From a candidate division Zixibacteria bacterium RBG_16_53_22 (GTDB taxonomy: Bacteria; Zixibacteria; MSB-5A5; UBA10806): a stretch of 53,131 nt of DNA. Positions 43,182-50,190 of this stretch are shown piece after piece. A program made the translations under genes and the position numbers. The first letter of the stretch is position 1. Each line of letters opens with the position of its first letter. The DNA is taken from the NCBI GenBank assembly GCA_001775395.1, contig MEWP01000072.1, positions 1 through 53,131 on the forward strand, given 5' to 3'. The notes beneath the pieces were generated by a model. That model worked only from the letters and a program-made list of their open reading frames with translations. It was not told the DNA's origin and did no database searches.

Positions 43182-45533
43182 ATGAAAAGAATTTTGCTAT
43201 TGGCGGTCATGGTAATGCTCCTGGCATTCGTGGTTGCATCCGCCGCAAATAACAAGATAATATCGTCCAAAAGCGGCACCAATGTCAGCACCATGGCCAC
43301 GATGAAAAACCACCTGCTGATTGTGGGCAATGAGGAAGCATTGGCCAATGTCCCCATCGCGCCCTACAATCCCAATCATATCACATTGTCGCCAGGCGAC
43401 ACCATAGGGTATTCGGCATTCGATTATCAAACCAACGGTTCCTCTGGAAACAGAGTTGTGGTAGATGGCTTAGGTGGAGTTCATTTTGCCTGGATGAGAT
43501 CGATTGGCGGCCTCGGGCCAAGAACGATTCAATACAACTATGTCGATCCCGGCGGTGGGCAGGGATGGCCGGCCACAGGTACACCGGCTTCTATCGGTGG
43601 ACATGTCAATGACGGTTATACCCAGATCGATATGACAACCGATAATTTGGCGGCCATAGCATACCATAACGGCAATGATCTAATCGAATCGCTTTATGTG
43701 GCCACTGAAGGTGCCACCGGCTTTGCCGGATTCCCCGACAGCACATTCAGATTGAAGATGCTTTTTGCGGGCGATGTTGACCCGTGCCTGTGGCCCTACT
43801 TTACAGTTGACCGCAGCAACCGCTATCATATGATCGCTTCAGAAGCCCTTCTTGCGGCGGGCGTGCAGACCGTGGGATATGCAAGGTCGACCAACGGAGG
43901 CGCCACCTGGATAGCTCCAGCGGTTGTCGATACGGTCATCACCATTTCCACAGTTGTGACTTCAAGCCCGGTATCTGATAAGGTGGCCATAGTTTACACT
44001 CATCCTTACGACACGACGAGCCAGTGGATTAATGATGTCTATTATGTTCTCTCGCAAAACGGCACGACCTGGGATTTCCGCAACGGCAAAGTCAATATCA
44101 CGAACTACGCTTCCACTCCCGAAACGCTGTGGGCCTATACCGACTGCGATGCCGTCTTCGATTTCAATGATAACCTGCACATCATCTGGAACGATCAGTT
44201 TGCATATCCGGAGGGCGGCGGCCTGACCTCGGTGGAATATAAGTCGACAATTCGTCACTGGGACCTGTCGTCGGGCACCATAACTCAAGTGATGAAATCC
44301 GATTCGACGTGGGTCTTAACAGGCTGCGACTTTGGCAACTGGAGTCACAGTCTCGCCAAGATGTCTATCGGTGCCGATAGCACGACGGGAGGCCTCTTTG
44401 TCACGTCCACCGGCTGGTACTTCTATGATTGCGCGGCCGACGGCTACGCCAACGGTGAGCAGTTCATGAGTTACTCGACCAACGGCGGCGCCAACTGGAC
44501 CCTCAGGGGTGACCTGACCAATTCGCATACCAACGGCTGTCTCGCCGGCGATTGCGACAGCGATCATTGGTCCTCGCTGGCCGAACGGGTCGACGATTGG
44601 CTGCATCTGTTCTATAGCAACGATCTTGACGCCGGCGGCATACCTCAGAGCGAGGGCGCCCTGACCACCAATCCTATGCTTTATCTTCACTACCCGAATC
44701 CGATCAGGAGCTCGGCCGTACCATCGGCCCCGGTACTGGTTTTCCCGTATGACGATTCCACGTACGCTTCGGCCTTCTTCGTCTTCGAGTGGAGCGAACC
44801 GGTTGGGGTTGCTCATTATGAGATCCAGGTAGCTACCGACGTCGGTTTCGCCAATATCGTCGAATCCAATTCCAATGTCGACCACAAGGAATATCTAAAT
44901 ATTAACGGCCTGCTGCCGGATGAGTACTTCTGGAGAGTCAGGTCGGTCGGATACTTTGGAACCTCCGCCTGGAGCTCGACATTCAATTTCATAGTCGCTT
45001 ACATTGGAATCCAGGGCCATGTCTATGAGCAGGATGGCACGACGCCGATTCAGGACGCTATCGTGGCGGCGATTAGCAACGACCCGGTCGACACCTCCGC
45101 GGCATCGACAAATGCCACCGGTTACTATGTGTTGCCTGTGCCCGGACCGAATACTTACGATATTATCGCAGGCAAGGATGGATACGCCGACACCACGGTT
45201 AACGACTACAACATCGCCAGCGGCGTTGCCATCGTCAACTTTACGTTGCACCCGCCGGCCGGCGGCTGTGATTATATCCCCGGCGATATAAACGACAGCG
45301 GCGCGCCCAACGGTATTGACGTTACCTATGGGGTGGCCTACCTGAAAGGCGGCAGCGCCCCCAGAGATTCGTGCAACTGCCCGCCCCTAATATTCCCGTT
45401 CTATGCGGCCATGGATGTCAACGGCACCTGCAGCACCAACGGTATCGACATAACTTATTATGTCGCTTACCTCAAGCAATTGCAGCCGGCCATACTGTAT
45501 TGCGATGATTGCCCACCGGCACGCAGACAATAG
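43182..45533 (+). CDS. Exported beta-propeller-like protein with dockerin-like C-terminus
   Basis: 783 residues. AAAGGAG seven bases upstream of ATG and a signal peptide (MKRILLLAVMVMLLAFVVAS). Residues ~60-520 contain BNR/sialidase-style repeats (YARSTNGGATWIAP, MSYSTNGGANWTLRGDL) suggesting a propeller. An FnIII-like domain follows (~525-610), then a carboxypeptidase-regulatory-like domain (GIQGHVYEQDGTTPIQDAIV). The tail has two Ca-loop motifs (GDINDSGAPNGIDVT, MDVNGTCSTNGIDIT) with CNCPP and CDDCPP. This tail is closely similar to that of the HEYGH metalloprotease, although the rest is unrelated. No catalytic residues could be assigned. Monocistronic with its own terminator. Confidence 0.85.
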   Translation: MKRILLLAVMVMLLAFVVASAANNKIISSKSGTNVSTMATMKNHLLIVGNEEALANVPIAPYNPNHITLSPGDTIGYSAFDYQTNGSSGNRVVVDGLGGVHFAWMRSIGGLGPRTIQYNYVDPGGGQGWPATGTPASIGGHVNDGYTQIDMTTDNLAAIAYHNGNDLIESLYVATEGATGFAGFPDSTFRLKMLFAGDVDPCLWPYFTVDRSNRYHMIASEALLAAGVQTVGYARSTNGGATWIAPAVVDTVITISTVVTSSPVSDKVAIVYTHPYDTTSQWINDVYYVLSQNGTTWDFRNGKVNITNYASTPETLWAYTDCDAVFDFNDNLHIIWNDQFAYPEGGGLTSVEYKSTIRHWDLSSGTITQVMKSDSTWVLTGCDFGNWSHSLAKMSIGADSTTGGLFVTSTGWYFYDCAADGYANGEQFMSYSTNGGANWTLRGDLTNSHTNGCLAGDCDSDHWSSLAERVDDWLHLFYSNDLDAGGIPQSEGALTTNPMLYLHYPNPIRSSAVPSAPVLVFPYDDSTYASAFFVFEWSEPVGVAHYEIQVATDVGFANIVESNSNVDHKEYLNINGLLPDEYFWRVRSVGYFGTSAWSSTFNFIVAYIGIQGHVYEQDGTTPIQDAIVAAISNDPVDTSAASTNATGYYVLPVPGPNTYDIIAGKDGYADTTVNDYNIASGVAIVNFTLHPPAGGCDYIPGDINDSGAPNGIDVTYGVAYLKGGSAPRDSCNCPPLIFPFYAAMDVNGTCSTNGIDITYYVAYLKQLQPAILYCDDCPPARRQ

Positions 45534-45555
45534 TAAAATCGGTCAATACGGACCA

Positions 45556-45587
45556 GAGCCCCGGTCAAATGCCGGGGCTTTTTTTTG
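45556..45587 (+). terminator. Terminator of the dockerin-tailed propeller gene
   Basis: AGCCCCGG/CCGGGGCT stem with a TCAAATG loop and eight T's. Confidence 0.93.
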
Positions 45588-45686
45588 GCGCGAAAATCGT
45601 TATCATCAGATATTTCCGAGGTCTTCGGATTCCAGCCTGATAACAGAACTGAAAGATTGGTTTACTCGCGTAGACTTTCCATCGAG

Positions 45687-45725
45687 GCAAAAAAAGGGGT
45701 CGAGACCACTATAGTCCCGACCCCG
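45687..45725 (-). terminator. Terminator of the sigma/anti-sigma/Spy operon
   Basis: On the minus strand GGGGTCG pairs with CGACCCC, followed by a run of seven or eight T's, 25 bases after the last gene. Confidence 0.88.
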
Positions 45726-45749
45726 CCATCAGTTGAATTCAAAGTGTCG

Positions 45750-46253
45750 TCAGTCGTGTTCCGGCGGCTGAGGAGGCTCAGGCGGCTCCGGCGCCATGCC
45801 GGGTCCCGTGCAAGGGCCGCGACCCATGAAATGACCCGGCCCGCCGCCCCGCTGATGGCGGCCGCGCGGGCCATCCTCCATGCGCATCTTGCTCCACTTG
45901 GCCAATTGCTCTTCGTTGAGCACTTTTCGCGAGGCTATCTTGTGCTCGAGCCTGGCGCGGTCAATGCCGGACTTGATATTGGAAATCCGATCCTGCTTGG
46001 CCAGGGCCGCCTTCTCATCGAGCCTCGCCTTCATCATCACCTCTTTGAGTTCCAGCCGGGCCAATTGCAGGTCGGCCTTCAATCGAATCATTTCCTTCTG
46101 GTGTTGAATCTTCAGATTCTGAAGCTGCTCGACCTGCTGATCGGTCAGGCCGAGCTTTTCAGCTACCGCGATCATCTTTCCCGGGTTGGCCGCGGCCACG
46201 GCCGCCAGCAACATAGACAACGACATTGCAATCAGCACTATTTTCTTCGACAT
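45750..46253 (-). CDS. Spy/CpxP-like periplasmic protein with a Gly/Pro-rich tail
   Basis: 167 residues. Signal peptide MSKKIVLIAMSLSMLLAAVA. Long amphipathic helices contain LTxxQ-like repeats (LGLTDQQVEQL, VLNEEQLAKWSKM), as in the CpxP/Spy family of periplasmic chaperone or metal-sensing proteins. The last 40 residues are Gly/His/Pro rich (RGRHQRGGGPGHFMGRG, EPPEPPQPPEHD), which might bind metals; that is an inference. Last gene of the sigma operon, 17 bases after the other Spy-like gene. Confidence 0.8.
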   Translation of the reverse strand: MSKKIVLIAMSLSMLLAAVAAANPGKMIAVAEKLGLTDQQVEQLQNLKIQHQKEMIRLKADLQLARLELKEVMMKARLDEKAALAKQDRISNIKSGIDRARLEHKIASRKVLNEEQLAKWSKMRMEDGPRGRHQRGGGPGHFMGRGPCTGPGMAPEPPEPPQPPEHD

Positions 46254-46270
46254 ATTATCCTCCTTCGAGA

Positions 46271-46780
46271 TTATTCTCCCATCCTCCGGCCGGGGTTTCC
46301 GCGGCGGATATCCCTGATGAATTCCTGGAGCCGTTGCCTGAAGCGCTCTTCGAAGACCATCAACTTGGCCTGTTGGCGCAGTGGCAGGACAGCACCGATT
46401 TCCTTCATGAATTTCCTGCGCTCCTCGATAATCTTGCCCGGTATCTCCTCCAATTGGCGAGTCGTCTCCGAGATTTCCTTGTCGGAAACCTCGGCGTTGT
46501 TCGACATCCTCTCCAGGGTGCTGACCAGCTCATTGCGCCTGGCATCGAGTTCCTCCAGGGCCTTCTGGTGCCTGTTGTAAATCGGGAAGAATTTCTCGGA
46601 TTGTTCCGGCGACAAACCGACTTCCTCGGTCAGCCTCCAGATCTTCATCGTCTGGATCTTCTCGCGTATCTGCTTCCTCATGGGGCCGCCCTCCTCGGGC
46701 AAAGGAGGCGGAGGCTGGGCCGCAACCGAGGCGGCCAGCGCCAACAATACCAGCAATATTCCAGGTTTCATGCTTCTCAT
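46271..46780 (-). CDS. Spy/CpxP-like periplasmic protein
   Basis: 169 residues with a signal peptide (MRSMKPGILLVLLALAASVA). Predicted to be helical and coiled, with LSPEQSEKFFPIYNRHQKAL and LPLRQQAKLMVFEERF in the LTxxQ style. It resembles its downstream neighbour only in general design, so the pair is probably an old duplication. It starts five bases after the anti-sigma gene and is likely a target of the sigma factor's operon for envelope stress. Confidence 0.78.
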   Translation of the reverse strand: MRSMKPGILLVLLALAASVAAQPPPPLPEEGGPMRKQIREKIQTMKIWRLTEEVGLSPEQSEKFFPIYNRHQKALEELDARRNELVSTLERMSNNAEVSDKEISETTRQLEEIPGKIIEERRKFMKEIGAVLPLRQQAKLMVFEERFRQRLQEFIRDIRRGNPGRRMGE

Positions 46781-46785
46781 GTTTT

Positions 46786-47394
46786 CTATCCTTTTCCAGT
46801 TGAGCCCATTCCGGGCAAATTGTCGATCTTGTCGGAAAGCGCCTTCATCTCACTTTGGGTGAGGCCGTGCAACAGATCCTCGATATCGCTTCCCTCTATG
46901 AGCTCCTGCGCAATGTATTCGACGTTCATGTCGCCTGCCATCTCAGTCAAGAACTCGTCCCCCAGGCCCTCGGAGCGGGCGATATCGTTAATAACCTCGG
47001 CGCTGGTTATGCTCGACGCCGTGTTGATCGCAGTTGTGGATGGCACATGATTGGCCAGCTTCGGAATCAGGCTAACCAGGATTATCGCGGCGGCGACTGC
47101 CACCGGCGCCCAGAGCCAGGCAGGCCGGCTCCATTTCAAGCCTATCACCTCGGGCCGCCTGCCCCGGGCGATTTCTGCTATTCTCTCGAATGTGATACCA
47201 TCCAGTTCGCCGGGGCGGACCCGGAAATCGGTCCGTTCGAGGATCGATTGCAATTTGATAAGCTCGGCCATGTGAGCGGCGCAGGCGGGACAATCGTCAA
47301 CGTGACACCTGACATCGATCGGCAGCTCCGCGCTCCCCTTCCGGAGCCTTGCATCGATTTCGATTCGCGCGTTTATACAGTTCATCATTGTCAT
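46786..47394 (-). CDS. Zinc-finger anti-sigma factor
   Basis: 202 residues. The N-terminal ZAS-type zinc motif is HxxxCxxC (CHVDDCPACAAHM, about 29-41). A single transmembrane helix (WLWAPVAVAAAIILVSLIP) lies near residue 100, and a periplasmic C-terminal domain follows. Such proteins hold a partner ECF sigma at the membrane until a signal releases it. The ATG overlaps the sigma gene's stop (ATGA), the usual pairing. Confidence 0.9.
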   Translation of the reverse strand: MTMMNCINARIEIDARLRKGSAELPIDVRCHVDDCPACAAHMAELIKLQSILERTDFRVRPGELDGITFERIAEIARGRRPEVIGLKWSRPAWLWAPVAVAAAIILVSLIPKLANHVPSTTAINTASSITSAEVINDIARSEGLGDEFLTEMAGDMNVEYIAQELIEGSDIEDLLHGLTQSEMKALSDKIDNLPGMGSTGKG

Positions 47395-47921
47395 TCCTTT
47401 ATATATCGGCTCAGGCCGGCGCGAAGTTTCATAATGGCTTGATGATAATTGGCCTTCACCGCCCCCTCGGTGATTCCCAGCATGGCGCCAATTTCGGCAT
47501 GCGGTTTTTCTTCATAATAATGAAGAATGAAGACCATTCGTTGTCGTGGCGGAAGGCCCTTGATAGCGGAATCGATCTGCCCGCCCAGCTCATTCGACAG
47601 CATTCCGTCGACCGGACTGCCACCGGCCATTAGCTCCGACGTATCCTCGATGGATGTCAGCGATGAGATTCGGTTTCGAGATTTATGATTGAGCGCCAGG
47701 TTAACCGCGATTCTGTAGAGCCAGGTATAGAGGCTGGAATCGCCACGGAATTGATTTCGCGAGCGATAGGCCTTGACAAACGCCTCCTGGGCGAGATCCT
47801 TGGCATCGTCCCTATTCCTGACAAAGCGCAGAATCACAAGAAAAATCCTTTCTCTATATTCCAAGACCGCTTGTTTAAAGGTCTCGTCATTAAGTATTTG
47901 GCCCGAAACCTCGTTACTCAT
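47391..47921 (-). CDS. ECF RNA polymerase sigma factor
   Basis: 176 residues from ATG 47921 (MSNEVSG). Region 2 contains DDAKDLAQEAFVKAYRS and WLYRIAVNLALNHKS; region 4 contains LPPRQRMVFILHYYEEKPHAEIGAMLG and the recognition helix TEGAVKANYHQA. GGAGG is only two bases before this ATG, which is tight; a TTG at 47981 without a ribosome site would add 20 unlikely residues. It heads an operon with its anti-sigma factor and two Spy-like proteins, so it probably responds to envelope stress. No self-promoter could be assigned with confidence. Confidence 0.9.
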   Translation of the reverse strand: MSNEVSGQILNDETFKQAVLEYRERIFLVILRFVRNRDDAKDLAQEAFVKAYRSRNQFRGDSSLYTWLYRIAVNLALNHKSRNRISSLTSIEDTSELMAGGSPVDGMLSNELGGQIDSAIKGLPPRQRMVFILHYYEEKPHAEIGAMLGITEGAVKANYHQAIMKLRAGLSRYIKE

Positions 47922-48377
47922 CGCCTCCAAAATATTAGACCCCGGAGCAGGGTCAAGGTTTAATAGATACCGGACAGCCAACTAATTGCATTCAAAGAGC
48001 TTAGACAACAAGTTCATATCTCCCCGCATCAGGCAGGGGGAAACAGGCGACCTGACCGCCATAGTTCGCGCGGCGTCAGGGACCCTTTCCTGACACCCGT
48101 ACGTCTGTTGATCGAAGATTCCCGTAGGTCAATACCCCCGCAGTCTTGACTTTATTCTTAGAAATGCGTCAGGTCTAAGGACCTGACGCCACCTGGTATG
48201 TTGCGTCGAGAGAAGCCACGCATGCTCGGCAGCAGGGGTAAGCCGCCCGACATCACGGTGAATCACAGAGTCGAAACCGCCCCGCATTAAGCAGGGGCAA
48301 GCAAGGGCTTCGACCTGCGACTGGCTCATTTTCTGACGCAGATAAGTTTAGTATTCGGGAATGACGGCTAATTATCG
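47922..48377. repeat. REP-rich spacer between the sigma operon and mreB
   Basis: A perfect palindrome GCGTCAGGTC-TAAG-GACCTGACGC lies at 48166-48189, followed by CACC. An imperfect relative lies at 48072-48097. Two copies of a CCCCGCAT(C/T)A(G/A)GCAGGGG motif lie near 48018 and 48281. No coding frame is supported. The palindromes match those in the riboflavin operon. Confidence 0.75.
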
Positions 48378-49454
48378 TCAGTCTCGACGGGATCTGGAAA
48401 GGACTTTCGAATATAGCGCCAGGTTCTCGAGGCATCGGCCGGCCCCGCGCACCACGCATGTCAAGGGATCATCGGCCACGATGATCGGCAGGTTTGTTTC
48501 CTGGCGCAAGCGTTTGTCGAGGCCGCGGAGCAACGCCCCGCCGCCGGTCATGATAATTCCGCGGTCCAGAATATCGGAGGCCAGTTCGGGCGGCGTCATT
48601 TCGAGCGCCTGACGAACGGCCTCGATGATGTTGGTGACCGGCTCGGAGATGGCCTCTCTAATCTGGGCCGAGGAAATCTTCATGGTCTTGGGCACGCCGG
48701 CCATGAGATCGCGCCCCTTGATCTCCATGGTATCCTCTTTCTCGAGGGGGTAGGCGGAACCGATCTTGCACTTAACTTCCTCGGCGGTTCTTTCGCCGAT
48801 CAGCAGGTTATAGTTCTTTTTCAGGTAAGTGACAATCGAATCGTCAAGCTCATCGCCGGCTATCCGGATGGAGGTGTTATTGACAATACCATTCAGGGCG
48901 ATTACCGCTATCTCGGAGGTGCCGCCCCCGATATCGATTATCATCGAGCCGGACGGCTGGTCGACCGGGAGGCCGACTCCTATAGCGGCGGCCATCGGCT
49001 CGGCGACCAGGAAAACCTCCCTGGCCCCGGCGTTCTCGGCGGAGTCGCGGACGGCGCGTTTCTCGACCTCGGTTATCCCCGACGGGACGGAGATGATGAT
49101 GCGGGGCTTCATGAGGTAGCGATGCTTGACCACGCGACGGATGAAATCGGCCAGCATCTTCTCGCTGACCTCGAAATCGGCTATGACACCATCTTTCAGA
49201 GGCCTGATGGCGGCGATCTCATAAGGCGTGCGGCCCAGCATCTCCTTGGCGGCGATACCGATGGCCAACACTCGGTTGGTGCGTTTGTCGACAGCGACTA
49301 CAGAGGGCTCATTTAAGACAATCCCTTGTCCTTTGACATACACCAATGTGTTTGCGGTCCCCAGATCGATGGCAATATCATTGGTGAGAAATCCCATCCA
49401 CGACATGTCTTCTGTTGAATTACCTTTCTTCTTTTCCTCTAATACAGCCTGCAT
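48378..49454 (-). CDS. mreB: Rod-shape-determining protein MreB
   Basis: 358 residues from ATG 49454; an internal ATG at 49406 ([11 protein letters not shown]) would give 342 residues and aligns better with usual MreB starts. Neither has a strong ribosome site. Actin-fold motifs: phosphate 1 [16 protein letters not shown], phosphate 2 [14 protein letters not shown], and adenosine [12 protein letters not shown]. It polymerises under the inner membrane and directs side-wall peptidoglycan synthesis. No mreC/mreD follows it; downstream is the REP-rich spacer, so it stands alone here. Confidence 0.96.
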   Translation of the reverse strand: MQAVLEEKKKGNSTEDMSWMGFLTNDIAIDLGTANTLVYVKGQGIVLNEPSVVAVDKRTNRVLAIGIAAKEMLGRTPYEIAAIRPLKDGVIADFEVSEKMLADFIRRVVKHRYLMKPRIIISVPSGITEVEKRAVRDSAENAGAREVFLVAEPMAAAIGVGLPVDQPSGSMIIDIGGGTSEIAVIALNGIVNNTSIRIAGDELDDSIVTYLKKNYNLLIGERTAEEVKCKIGSAYPLEKEDTMEIKGRDLMAGVPKTMKISSAQIREAISEPVTNIIEAVRQALEMTPPELASDILDRGIIMTGGGALLRGLDKRLRQETNLPIIVADDPLTCVVRGAGRCLENLALYSKVLSRSRRD

Positions 49455-49781
49455 TTATTTCCATCCGCCAATAATATTGTTTGAGACCGCAAATTACAAC
49501 CTATTTTTTTATTCGGCAGAAAATGGAATCGCTTAAGGGCTTTAGGAGGAAAATCGGGCGGGAAATGAATGCCAGGCCGAATTACGGGCCATGTTTCATC
49601 CTGTAACGATGACCCGCCGCGTCGGGGAACGGGAGCCGGTGAATATTGGCTGTATCGTAAACAGCCCTTTATGGACGGCGCGCCATTCGGCGCCTATTAT
49701 GATGGACCCGCAATATTAAGAATAGACACATTTCGTCGATAAAAGGGATAGCTGCTGCTGCCAGTTGGGTAAGGAGGATAG
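49455..49781. other. 327-base divergent region upstream of mreB
   Basis: It contains the mreB promoter and the leader of the plus-strand small gene (AAGGAGG before 49782). No other feature is evident. Confidence 0.6.
49471..49499 (-). promoter_or_regulatory. Promoter of mreB
   Basis: Minus strand TTGTAA (49499-49494), 17-base spacer, TATTAT (49476-49471); the start would be about 10 bases before ATG 49454. Confidence 0.65.
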
Positions 49782-50054
49782 ATGCTACTGTGGAGCTCGG
49801 TACTGCTGGGGCTCGGAATCCTGGCGACACTCGATTCCGTATTTAATTACGGTAATCTCTTTCGAACGATAAACTCCGTCATGTTCCTGCTCGTTTCCCT
49901 CGGTCTTTTGGTCAGAACCAAGACTCTGCGAAAACGCGCATACAAGGAAAAACTCGAACGCAACAATGATAATTTGAGAGAGCGCATGATGGAAATGAGA
50001 AATTCGGTCGAGGCCATCAGGAAAGGCGAGCCGATCGACGAGGTCTTCAGATAA
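49782..50054 (+). CDS. Small two-helix membrane protein with a charged coiled tail
   Basis: 90 residues, AAGGAGG four bases before the ATG. Two hydrophobic helices (WSSVLLGLGILATL, INSVMFLLVSLGLLV) flank a short loop, and the C-terminal half is charged and coiled-coil-like (LRERMMEMRNSVEAIRKGEP), probably cytoplasmic. No family is recognised. It is the only plus-strand gene between mreB and dnaB. Confidence 0.7.
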   Translation: MLLWSSVLLGLGILATLDSVFNYGNLFRTINSVMFLLVSLGLLVRTKTLRKRAYKEKLERNNDNLRERMMEMRNSVEAIRKGEPIDEVFR

Positions 50055-50140
50055 GATTACGCAAGCCGGCCATCCTTTGAGTAGACAATCATCAGCCCGC
50101 TATTCAAGATCTTAGAATTTTCAGTATAGGCATCGCGCCG

Positions 50141-50171
50141 GCAGGCGAGGTCGGGTTTCTCGCTCGCCTGC
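50141..50171. repeat. Perfect inverted repeat between converging genes
   Basis: GCAGGCGAG/CTCGCCTGC, 9-bp arms with a 13-base loop, between the small plus-strand gene and the end of dnaB. It lacks a T tract, so it may be a REP-like element rather than a terminator. Confidence 0.6.
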
Positions 50172-50190
50172 GACTCGCTCGGAACCAGAC

